From an uncultured Clostridia bacterium (lineage in GTDB: Bacteria > Bacillota > Clostridia > TANB77 > CAG-508), in assembly GCA_944393305.1 (NCBI GenBank), contig CALXZS010000064.1:1-7429 (forward strand): DNA of 7,429 bases. Direction: 5' to 3'. The notes under the pieces are model-generated. The model was not told the origin of the DNA. It did no database searches and was given only the letters and a program-made list of their open reading frames with translations. Every line of letters starts with the position of its first letter. The first letter of the stretch is position 1. A program made the translations under genes and the position numbers. Shown here one piece after another: positions 1 to 6,067 of this stretch.

Positions 1-60
1 ACGGATTATTAGTCCGCAGGATTTTAAGTCCTGTGCGTCTACCAGTTCCGCCATATCTGC
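1..60 (-). tRNA. tRNA-Leu (anticodon UAA), 3' part cut off by the window edge
   Basis: On the minus strand the sequence starts GCAGATATGGCGG (acceptor strand and D-stem), continues with the D-loop GG, and then an anticodon stem CAGGA/TCCTG closing the seven-base loop CTTAAAA. The central three loop bases are TAA (plus-strand positions 24-26), so it decodes UUA leucine codons. A long class II variable arm follows, with stem CGGA/TCCG and loop CTAATAA, which is typical of tRNA-Leu and separates it from short-arm tRNAs. The T-arm, the 3' acceptor strand and any CCA lie beyond position 1. More tRNA genes may follow in that direction. Identity is firm because anticodon and class II arm agree. Confidence 0.93.
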
Positions 61-87
61 ATATCACATTTTCTTGCGACATGTATT

Positions 88-117
88 ATTATAATACTAA
101 CTACATCGTCTTGTCAA
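88..117 (-). promoter_or_regulatory. Promoter of the tRNA-Leu gene
   Basis: Reading the minus strand, a perfect -35 box TTGACA (112-117) is followed after 18 bases by a perfect -10 box TATAAT (88-93). Transcription would start near 81, giving a leader of about 20 bases before the mature tRNA 5' end at 60. Two consensus hexamers fit a highly expressed stable-RNA gene. The hup terminator lies just upstream of it. Confidence 0.8.
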
Positions 118-132
118 GTACATTTGCAATAT

Positions 133-168
133 TTTTAAAAATAAAAGATGGACTTTTCATCCATCTTT
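133..168 (-). terminator. Rho-independent terminator of the HU gene
   Basis: On the minus strand a 9-bp stem AAAGATGGA/TCCATCTTT (160-168 with 144-152) closes the seven-base loop TGAAAAG. It is followed by the T-rich tract TTTTATTTTTA. The plus-strand side has no T-tract (ATATGAATT), so the terminator works for the minus strand only. It ends HU transcription shortly before the tRNA-Leu promoter and insulates the two units. Confidence 0.8.
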
Positions 169-201
169 ATATGAATTCATATATTTATATCATATATAAA
201 T
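169..201. repeat. AT-only palindromes behind the HU stop codon
   Basis: Two symmetric elements sit between the HU stop codon and its terminator. One is the perfect 14-base palindrome ATATGAATTCATAT at 169-182. The other is an 8-bp inverted repeat ATTTATAT/ATATAAAT with a three-base loop (183-190 with 194-201), whose outer base touches the stop codon. In the mRNA they could form weak hairpins in the 3' untranslated region. At this A+T content part of the symmetry may be chance. Confidence 0.4.
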
Positions 202-485
202 TATTTCTTATTATTATTAACTAAATCTTTTAAAGCTTTTCCTGCTTTGAAAACTGGAGCTTTGCTTGCTGGAATCTTAATTTCTTCTTTAGTTTGTGGA
301 TTTCTTCCCTTTCTAGCTGCTCTTTTTCTTACTTCGAAAGAACCAAAGCCTACTAATTGTACTTTGTCTCCTTTAATTAAACTTTCTGTAATAACATCGA
401 TAAATGCATCTAAAGAAGCTTCAGCATTCTTTTTTGTTTCTCCTGTCTTAGCAGCTACTGCCGCAATTAATTCAGATTTGTTCAT
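201..485 (-). CDS. hup: HU-family DNA-binding protein
   Basis: This 94-residue protein is a histone-like nucleoid protein that acts as a dimer to bend and compact DNA without strong sequence preference. The N-terminal helical dimerisation part (about 1-45, MNKSELIAAVAAKTG) is followed by the family signature GFGSFEVRKRAARKGRNPQT (46-65). That signature includes the DNA-clasping beta-arm with the intercalating proline P63. It ends with the arm return and C-terminal helix (KIPASKAPVFKAGKALKD). Length is close to the usual 90-92 residues, with an Asn/Lys-rich tail. The start is fixed by AGGAGG (495-500) nine bases upstream of ATG. It is preceded in the same direction by the flippase gene and followed by its own terminator. 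Family assignment is near certain. IHF is unlikely in a Firmicute with this sequence. Confidence 0.97.
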   Translation of the reverse strand: MNKSELIAAVAAKTGETKKNAEASLDAFIDVITESLIKGDKVQLVGFGSFEVRKRAARKGRNPQTKEEIKIPASKAPVFKAGKALKDLVNNNKK

Positions 486-536
486 TTTTTATTACCTCCT
501 ATAAAGAACGAATGTGTAGACTAACTCTCGAATCTA

Positions 537-566
537 CTATTACTAATATTCTTCAAAGAATGACAA
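537..566 (-). promoter_or_regulatory. Candidate HU promoter with embedded palindrome
   Basis: On the minus strand a -35-like TTGTCA (561-566) and a -10-like TAATAG (537-542) are 18 bases apart. Between them lies the perfect inverted repeat ATTCTT-TG-AAGAAT (548-561), which overlaps the edge of the -35 box. The leader to the HU start codon would be about 45 bases. The -10 box is not a strong match and alternatives exist (TAGTAA with a 15-base spacer), so the call is tentative. No clear terminator was found between the flippase stop (682) and this point, so HU could also be reached by read-through. Confidence 0.35.
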
Positions 567-681
567 AATCCTTCTTTTTTTAGGCACTTTTTTCTTTGTA
601 ATCTTTGAGGCTGTAAGGTTTTACAAGTTCGGTATATAAAAAATGCGTATAAATAGCCTATTTTACAGATTTTCTTTATTT

Positions 682-2286
682 TTATTTTTTCTGAAATTTT
701 GCCTTTTTTTGGCTAAATGACAGCATTTTTAGCTGTTTTATATCTATTATTTTTAATAAAATTAATAAAATTATATAAATTATTATTCCTATCAATATGC
801 TTATTATTAGACTTATTTTTGCATTAATTTTTAATGCCATTATAAAATATATAATTTTTGATATGATTATAAAAATTATAGTTGAAAATACCAATTTTAT
901 AATATTACTCTTTTCTAATTTTATTTCAATTGCTTTTTTCAAATAAATATATCCAACCATAGTTACAACTATATGTGAAATTAAACTTGATATTGCTGCT
1001 CCATTTATTCCCCCTATCACAATATTCATAGGTATTAATATTTTATTTAATATGTATTTAACTAATACTCCTAATGTTATTGATATTATTGGAACTTTAT
1101 TGTTTCCTATTCCTATTAATACACCTCTAATCGTTTGTTCTATTGCTATAAAAATTATAGAAATGGAACTTATCTGTAAAATTACTTCTCCTGCTGATGC
1201 ATTTGGAAATAGTAATTTTAGTATTGAATCTGAAAAAAAGCAAAATACAGCAGTTGATGGAAGTGCTATAAGCAAACCAACTAATAGTGATAAATTTATT
1301 CTTTGAGATACTTCACTTAGTTTTTGTCTTGACCTTGCAGCTGCAATTCCTGGAACTAAGGCAGTTGACACAGTTCCACTAAATGATAACGGAAAATTTA
1401 TTAATGTATCTACTTTTCCATTTAATATTCCATATTGAATTTTTGCTTCCTCATAACCTATTTTCGATTGCAAACCATCTATTATTGTTGTAGAATCGAT
1501 ATTTCTTCCAATAGTTCCTATAAATGGTGCAAGTGACATTGGAACTGCTGTGAATATTATTTCTTTTATTATTTTAAGTGTTCTAACAGGTTTATAATTA
1601 ACACTAATTCTAATTTCATATCTTATTTCTGAAAATTCTTTTCTAAAAAATTTATATAAATAGCCAAATTCAATTATATTGGCAATAGTAGTAGCTAAAT
1701 TTGCCATTGAAGCAATTATTGCCGTATTAGTTATTTTACTGATTACTGTTGATATTTCTATTATTAATATTGTTATAAAAGTTTTGGTGAGTTGGTCATA
1801 ACTTTGTGCTTTTGCTGTTACACTCATCTTTTCCCTTCCATTGAAATATCCTTTATATACGGAAATTATTGATACTAAGAATATTGATGGAGAAAGTGCT
1901 ATTAAAGATAATTCTACTTCTGGCATGCCTATTACATTATTTGCTATTGTTTTAGACATTGCAAATAAAAAATAACTCCCTATTATTCCTATTATAGAAA
2001 ATAATATTAAAGATACTTTAAATATTTTATATGCACCTTTATGGTCTCCCACCGCCACTCTTTCTGCAACAAGCTTTGAAATTGCACTAGGTACACCTAT
2101 TGATGTTATACTTAATAACAGTGAGTACACTTGAAAAGCAGCACTTGTTATTGCATTACCCTCATCTCCAAATTCTCCCTTATTTGTTAGATATAACTTA
2201 TATATTAAACCTAATATTTTGACAATAACTTGTGAAGCCATTAGTGCTACAATACTTTGAAAAAATGTTTCCTTCTTTTTACTCAT
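682..2286 (-). CDS. SpoVB/YtgP-type polysaccharide/lipid-linked precursor flippase (MOP superfamily)
   Basis: This 534-residue polytopic membrane protein of the oligosaccharide/lipid II flippase group has about 12-14 hydrophobic segments from residue 8 to 513. Sequence marks of the SpoVB/YtgP branch are GVPSAISKLVAE (64-75) after the second segment, YKGYFNGREKM (144-154; family form RGYFQG..M), TALVPGIAAARSR (309-320), and IRGVLIGIGNNK (386-397). It should move lipid-linked cell-wall or spore-cortex precursors across the cytoplasmic membrane. MurJ-like lipid II flipping and SpoVB-like sporulation roles cannot be told apart here. The start is supported by AGAAAGG six bases before ATG. The C-terminus is Lys-rich and cytosolic. 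HU follows downstream. In many clostridia a spoVB-like gene, mazG and hup are neighbours, and mazG is absent here. Family is sure; exact substrate is not. Confidence 0.88.
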   Translation of the reverse strand: MSKKKETFFQSIVALMASQVIVKILGLIYKLYLTNKGEFGDEGNAITSAAFQVYSLLLSITSIGVPSAISKLVAERVAVGDHKGAYKIFKVSLILFSIIGIIGSYFLFAMSKTIANNVIGMPEVELSLIALSPSIFLVSIISVYKGYFNGREKMSVTAKAQSYDQLTKTFITILIIEISTVISKITNTAIIASMANLATTIANIIEFGYLYKFFRKEFSEIRYEIRISVNYKPVRTLKIIKEIIFTAVPMSLAPFIGTIGRNIDSTTIIDGLQSKIGYEEAKIQYGILNGKVDTLINFPLSFSGTVSTALVPGIAAARSRQKLSEVSQRINLSLLVGLLIALPSTAVFCFFSDSILKLLFPNASAGEVILQISSISIIFIAIEQTIRGVLIGIGNNKVPIISITLGVLVKYILNKILIPMNIVIGGINGAAISSLISHIVVTMVGYIYLKKAIEIKLEKSNIIKLVFSTIIFIIISKIIYFIMALKINAKISLIISILIGIIIYIILLILLKIIDIKQLKMLSFSQKKAKFQKK

Positions 2287-2382
2287 ATTTTACCTTTCTA
2301 TTTTTAAATTTATATGTTATAGTTCAGCAATATATACTTAGAAAAGCAAATAATAATAACTATTAAACTATATAATTTATAT

Positions 2383-2569
2383 GGTTATAATTCACAGCTT
2401 TTATTTAATTCTCAGCTTTAATATATGTTCTTGAGCATTTCAAGTGAGCATAGGCGACGTAGGAGCGGAGCGTAACGTGCGAGCGCTGAGCGAAGCGAAC
2501 CGCGAAGTGAAATGTGAAAGAATGTATATTAAAGCTTAAAACAATTTATTTAAGCTGTGAATTGTAATT
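2383..2569. repeat. Outer inverted repeat enclosing the GC-rich element
   Basis: The left arm AATTCACAGCTT (2389-2400) is the exact reverse complement of the right arm AAGCTGTGAATT (2552-2563). Pairing extends outward with T-A and G-T pairs to about 2383 and 2569. It encloses the inner inverted repeat and the GC-rich core, so the whole block of about 187 bp is symmetric at its ends. The right arm can also pair locally: AGCTTAAA (2533-2540) with TTTAAGCT (2549-2556) around an eight-base loop. The second repeat copy at the right edge of the window lacks the left outer arm, so this arm pair may belong to this locus rather than to the mobile unit. Confidence 0.6.
2414..2536. repeat. Dispersed GC-rich repeat with inverted-repeat arms, copy 1
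   Basis: Inner arms AGCTTTAATATA (2414-2425) and TATATTAAAGCT (2525-2536) are perfect reverse complements. Pairing resumes as TTCTT/AAGAA (2428-2432 with 2518-2522) and CATTTCA/TGAAATG (2436-2442 with 2508-2514). The arms flank a core of about 65 bases that is about 60% G+C, far above the surroundings, and purine-rich. GAGCG occurs four times in it (two copies in GGAGCGGAGCG, one in CGAGCG, one in TGAGCG). The core does not fold on itself strongly because the GAGCG motifs lie on one strand. Positions 2415-2484 match 7360-7429 at 67 of 70 bases. No transposase is encoded; it looks like a small non-coding MITE-like or BIME-like dispersed element. Confidence 0.75.
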
Positions 2570-2607
2570 TTATATGCTTATATTTTGAAAAAATTCCTTG
2601 AAAACTC

Positions 2608-2636
2608 TTGTTTTTTTCTCCATTTTGTAGGATAAT
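2608..2636 (+). promoter_or_regulatory. Candidate promoter of the VirD4-like gene
   Basis: TTGTTT (2608-2613) and GATAAT (2631-2636) are spaced by 17 bases, about 38 bases upstream of the start codon at 2674. Each hexamer is two mismatches or fewer from consensus, but in DNA this rich in A+T such pairs arise by chance. It is the best pair seen downstream of the repeat element. Confidence 0.35.
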
Positions 2637-2673
2637 ATAGGTATTAGAATATTGCCTTTGAAAGGATTTTAAT

Positions 2674-4986
2674 ATGAAAGTTTTAGATAAATTTTTGAAA
2701 TGGCTTAAAACTGATAGAAATACTTTTTTTACATATGTTTTATCATTATTAACCATTTTTATTTTAATAGATAGAATTACAGAATTTTTATTAATAGTTT
2801 TTACAGGAGTAGCTTCTACATATTGGGGACCTATAACATATGCAATTGCTTTACTTTGTCCTATATTTGCATTTTTGTTTTCTGGTTCATCAAAATTTAT
2901 AAAATGTGATGATGATAAACTAAAATGGTTTTATGCATATTGCATTTCTTTATATATAATTTGTATGACAATGCTTACAGAATGGATAAATGCAGCTATC
3001 TGGGTTGGTTTATTATCTCTTCCTGGTTATGTCGAAATTGCAACTAACCTTTCTTACTTAATTAGACCTGCATTATCTTCAATAGCTATCTATTTACCAC
3101 TTACTACTGCAAGTTTTCTATTTAAGAAATTATTTACAGGAGTTAATGATTCAAAAGATTTAACAGATTCTATTTTTGATTATGATGGTATTAATTTATC
3201 CGATAAAAGTGTTGGTTGGGGACAGTATACAAATGAAATTTTCCTTGGAACTGATAAAGACCATGGTAATGCAGTAAAAATTCCTGAATCAAAAAGATTT
3301 GAATCAACTTTAGTTGTTGGTATATCTGGTTCTGGAAAGACTTCATTAATTTTCGAACCTTGGGTAGCTCAAGATATTGATAAAAAATATTTTTTTAAAG
3401 AATCTGGTAAGGCTATGGCTTTTGCAGCTTTAAAAACTGGGCTTGCTACTTTAAATGCACCATATGATAATGATTATATAAACTCTAATTTTAGGCTTAA
3501 TATGCTAAAACCTGTTGAGTCAAGAATTTCTCTTTATAAATCTTATATGAAAAAACTTATATATGCAGAGTCTGGTTCAAATATTATATACAGAGACTTA
3601 GGTATTACATACATGGCTCCAGATTATGAAACAGTAGGTAAAATAAAAAATGTAGCAGATAATTTTGGAATTCCAGTTAATTTAATAGACCCGGACTCTC
3701 CTGCATCTGTTGGTTTAAATCCTTTTGCTTTAGGAGACGCCACTCAGACATCAATTGCTATATCTACTGTTCTAAAAGGGTTATATTCAGATAGAAACCC
3801 TGAATTAGAAAGTGCTTATAGAGAAAATTTAATTAGTCAAATTCTTGAAAATTTAACTATATTATTAAAAGTTATTTACCCTAAAATGAATGAAGGTAAA
3901 TTACCAAACTTAGAGGATATGTTTAAGTTTTTAAGTAATTTTGAATTAATTGAAAAAATGTGTAAAATATTAGAAAGTGACCCTGAACTTGCAGAAGAGT
4001 ATGCTATGCAAATTAGTTATTTTAAGAAAAACTTTTATGCTGATAGTCCTAATATGGCTGAGATGGAAAAGGTAGTTGCTATTCCAATTGCTCAATTAGA
4101 TACTCTTTTACGTTATCCAGGAGTTAGAAATATTTTATGTAATAGAACTAATAACTTAAATTATGATGAACTATTAGAAAATGGTGGCGTTACTTTAGTT
4201 TGTACTAGAAGAGGTGATTTAGGAGAATCTGCTCATAAAGCTTTTGGTCTTTTCTTCCTTCTTCTTATGCAATATTCAGTATTAAGAAGACCTGGTAATG
4301 AAAGTACACGTATACCTCACTTCTTATATGTTGATGAGTTTTCGGATTTCATTTGTCCTGCAACAGAACCTATGTTTACAATTTACAGAAAATATAGAAT
4401 TGCTACTGTTGTATCTGCACAAACATTGGATCAATTGAAAAGACATGGTGAAAAATTAGGAAATATTATTATTTCAAACTGTGCTAATAAAATAGTATTT
4501 GGTAATAACTCTCCTGAGGATAATGAATGGTGGTCTAAAGAGCTTGGTGAGAAAAAGGATTGGTCTTTCAAGAATGATTATGATACAGCTAAAGGAGAAT
4601 ATGCACCTAAATTAGGAGATATTAAATACGGCTATAAATTAAAATATCAACCAGGTAAAGTTCAATCTCTTAAATTTAAAAATTGTATGTATAAATTAAG
4701 AGATATTAAAGGTAAATATATTAATGGTACTGCTAAATTAGATTTCTTACCTTCTAAATACAAAGAAAAACAAAGTATAAAAACATATAATTTTGCTAAA
4801 TTTACAAGTGGAATTGCTGAAGGCGAAGAAAAGAAACCTAAAAGAATTAGTTTAAAAAATTCTCATTTTTCAGATGATGAAACAGAGACAGACCCAATTA
4901 AAATAGATACTTCAAATACTAATTTCTTAATGAATAATGATGATGCTATCACTTATACATTTAGAAAAGGTAAAAAAAATAACTAA
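2674..4986 (+). CDS. VirD4/TraG-like conjugative coupling protein (type IV secretion ATPase)
   Basis: This 770-residue coupling protein would be a membrane-anchored hexameric ATPase that brings a relaxase-DNA complex to a type IV secretion channel. The N-terminal region holds four or five hydrophobic segments between about residues 17 and 151. Walker A is GISGSGKT (216-223). Walker B is FLYVDEF (550-556) with catalytic-type D554-E555. The family SAQ motif is SAQTLDQL (581-588). The nucleotide fold ends near NCANKIVFGNNSPEDNEWW (602-620). The C-terminal 150 residues are charged and likely cytosolic. About 80 residues lie between Walker A and the next recognisable block (MAPDYETVGKIKNVADNFG, 313-331, then LNPF), and the usual DPKGE appears as APDYE. 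The start is supported by AAAGG eight bases before ATG. No relaxase, VirB4 or other channel gene is visible nearby. The downstream gene is convergent. TraM-recognition/VirD4 family membership is secure; activity in transfer is inferred. Confidence 0.9.
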   Translation: MKVLDKFLKWLKTDRNTFFTYVLSLLTIFILIDRITEFLLIVFTGVASTYWGPITYAIALLCPIFAFLFSGSSKFIKCDDDKLKWFYAYCISLYIICMTMLTEWINAAIWVGLLSLPGYVEIATNLSYLIRPALSSIAIYLPLTTASFLFKKLFTGVNDSKDLTDSIFDYDGINLSDKSVGWGQYTNEIFLGTDKDHGNAVKIPESKRFESTLVVGISGSGKTSLIFEPWVAQDIDKKYFFKESGKAMAFAALKTGLATLNAPYDNDYINSNFRLNMLKPVESRISLYKSYMKKLIYAESGSNIIYRDLGITYMAPDYETVGKIKNVADNFGIPVNLIDPDSPASVGLNPFALGDATQTSIAISTVLKGLYSDRNPELESAYRENLISQILENLTILLKVIYPKMNEGKLPNLEDMFKFLSNFELIEKMCKILESDPELAEEYAMQISYFKKNFYADSPNMAEMEKVVAIPIAQLDTLLRYPGVRNILCNRTNNLNYDELLENGGVTLVCTRRGDLGESAHKAFGLFFLLLMQYSVLRRPGNESTRIPHFLYVDEFSDFICPATEPMFTIYRKYRIATVVSAQTLDQLKRHGEKLGNIIISNCANKIVFGNNSPEDNEWWSKELGEKKDWSFKNDYDTAKGEYAPKLGDIKYGYKLKYQPGKVQSLKFKNCMYKLRDIKGKYINGTAKLDFLPSKYKEKQSIKTYNFAKFTSGIAEGEEKKPKRISLKNSHFSDDETETDPIKIDTSNTNFLMNNDDAITYTFRKGKKNN

Positions 4987-5002
4987 TTATATTGTTATGC
5001 AA

Positions 5003-5028
5003 AAAGGGTTGCCATTCGGCAACCCTTT
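5003..5028. terminator. Bidirectional terminator between convergent genes
   Basis: A perfect 11-bp stem AAAGGGTTGCC/GGCAACCCTTT (5003-5013 with 5018-5028) has a four-base loop, ATTC. On the plus strand it is followed by CTTGTTTAATTTTTT, 17 bases past the VirD4-like stop. On the minus strand it is followed by TTGCATAACAAT after a run of T, and lies just past the stop of the 309-residue gene. It serves both genes and is one of the few GC-rich spots outside the repeat. Confidence 0.9.
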
Positions 5029-5041
5029 CTTGTTTAATTTT

Positions 5042-5971
5042 TTATCCTAATATTTTTGCTTCTACATTCTTCTTTTTGTATTTTCCATTTTCTTGCACAA
5101 ATTCAAATAAGCTTTTATCTAGTTTATCTTTATTTTGCTCTAAGTCTGTTGTAAAGTAGAACTTTATTTTATCAATTGATAGATTATTTATTATTAGTTC
5201 TTTGAATACTTCAGCCATATGCATGTCATCTTCACATACAAATATCAATTGAGGAATTGAACCATATCCTGAATCTCCTGGTGCAAAGTTATCATAAAAT
5301 TCTTTCCATTGTTTCATTCTATCTATTAATTGTGTTTTCCATTCTGCATTTCTTCTAATAACTTCATATACAAAATCCACAGTTTTTCCACCAATTCCAA
5401 ATTTTACATTTGCTATTGGTTTAAATGTTTTTCCTGTTGCTTTATTTGCTATTGCTGGTTTTAATGTATATGAAACAACATTTTTTGATTTTCTTAAATA
5501 TGCTATAACAATTTGATTTCCAGATAATTTTTTCTTTATCATTTCTACTGGTTTAGCATTATCTGTTGGTTGCCATTTACATTCTATTTCCCTTGAATTT
5601 AACAAATATTTTCCCATCTTTTCCATGCAATATACTCTATATATTCCGCTTCCTTCTTTAGCTAAAAAATAATATCTAGTTAATATTTTGCATTTTATTA
5701 GTTGTTCTAACTTATTGTTTAATTTGTCTTGTGATGGTACATCTGCTTTTTCTAATTGAAGTAATTGAAATAGTTGTCTTGATGTTAAAAATTCGAATTT
5801 GTTTATTAATTCTAATATTTTAAAATGAATCTCATTAAGATGTCCAAGATTGAATTTTTGTATAATTTGATTCATTGATACATATCCATCTTTTCCATCA
5901 AATACTTTTATTTCTCCTTCTCTCATTGCAAATGGTGATACTTTTGTTTTTATTTCACTGTCTTCTACCAT
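5042..5971 (-). CDS. Replication-relaxation-like winged-helix protein with possible nuclease-like C-terminal domain
   Basis: This 309-residue cytosolic protein has no membrane segment. Residues about 47-115 read as a winged helix: HFKILELINKFEFLTSRQLFQLL, a linker, LNNKLEQLIKCKILTRYYF, then a short wing. This is the pattern of the replication-relaxation family found with plasmid and conjugative-element genes. Residues about 150-275 are an alpha/beta domain with GGKTVDFVYEV (194-204), a helix RMKQWKEFYDNF, and a strand PQLIFVCEDD (240-249). The layout recalls PD-(D/E)XK-like nuclease folds, but a complete catalytic D...ExK set is not evident. The start is fixed by AGGAGG (5979-5984) seven bases before ATG. 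It is convergent with the VirD4-like gene and shares its terminator, which suggests a role at the relaxosome or in control of that gene. The fold call is moderate; the function is inferred. Confidence 0.6.
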   Translation of the reverse strand: MVEDSEIKTKVSPFAMREGEIKVFDGKDGYVSMNQIIQKFNLGHLNEIHFKILELINKFEFLTSRQLFQLLQLEKADVPSQDKLNNKLEQLIKCKILTRYYFLAKEGSGIYRVYCMEKMGKYLLNSREIECKWQPTDNAKPVEMIKKKLSGNQIVIAYLRKSKNVVSYTLKPAIANKATGKTFKPIANVKFGIGGKTVDFVYEVIRRNAEWKTQLIDRMKQWKEFYDNFAPGDSGYGSIPQLIFVCEDDMHMAEVFKELIINNLSIDKIKFYFTTDLEQNKDKLDKSLFEFVQENGKYKKKNVEAKILG

Positions 5972-6006
5972 TTATTTACCTCCTACAAAAATTATTTTGT
6001 CAGTTT

Positions 6007-6020
6007 CCAGCTTTTGCTGG
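6007..6020 (-). promoter_or_regulatory. Short GC-rich hairpin in the leader of the winged-helix gene
   Basis: CCAGC-AAAA-GCTGG forms a perfect 5-bp stem with a four-base loop, beginning a few bases after the predicted transcription start (near 6026). No T-tract follows on either strand, so it is a poor terminator. It may stabilise the mRNA 5' end or act as a protein-binding site. As a weak terminator of the upstream S1 gene it is less likely. Confidence 0.5.
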
Positions 6021-6032
6021 TTCAACAATAAT

Positions 6033-6061
6033 ATTATATCACATTACTTCACATAATGCAA
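6033..6061 (-). promoter_or_regulatory. Strong promoter of the winged-helix gene, with tandem ATGTGA in the spacer
   Basis: On the minus strand TTGCAT (6056-6061) and a perfect TATAAT (6033-6038) are exactly 17 bases apart. Transcription would start near 6026, giving a leader of about 55 bases. The spacer contains two direct copies of ATGTGA (6049-6054 and 6039-6044) one helical turn apart, a layout suited to a regulator binding one face of the DNA. The -35 box lies only six bases past the S1-protein stop codon, so this promoter is embedded at the end of the upstream operon. Confidence 0.7.
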
Positions 6062-6067
6062 TCCATT

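Larger units (their letters stand above)
2287..2673. other. Divergent intergenic region between flippase and VirD4-like genes
   Basis: This 387-bp non-coding region carries the control regions of two divergent genes. Next to the flippase (2287-2385) it is almost pure A+T. The ribosome binding site AGAAAGG is at 2293-2299, and several weak -10-like boxes (TATATA, TATAAC on the minus strand) give no convincing promoter. The centre (2383-2569) is the repeat element described separately. Next to the VirD4-like gene (2570-2673) are a candidate promoter and the AAAGG ribosome binding site (2661-2665). A short minus-strand reading frame across 2550-2756 has no ribosome binding site or family resemblance and is not accepted as a gene. 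Confidence 0.7.

Noticed and set aside
247..504. Plus-strand open frame of 85 codons opposite HU
   Set aside because: Exactly antisense to a certain HU gene, no ribosome binding site, no family resemblance.
1052..1306. Plus-strand open frame of 84 codons inside the flippase gene
   Set aside because: Antisense shadow of a well-supported membrane protein gene.
2440..2510. CRISPR array or tandem repeat reading of the GAGCG-rich core
   Set aside because: GAGCG units are unevenly spaced and only five bases long; no repeat-spacer alternation.
2550..2756. Minus-strand frame of 68 codons upstream of and overlapping the VirD4-like start
   Set aside because: No ribosome binding site, runs through the repeat arm and promoter region, composition unlike the real genes.
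6007..6020. Terminator of the rluB-S1 operon
   Set aside because: The stem is only 5 bp with no T-tract on either strand, and it lies downstream of a strong promoter, so a leader hairpin fits better.
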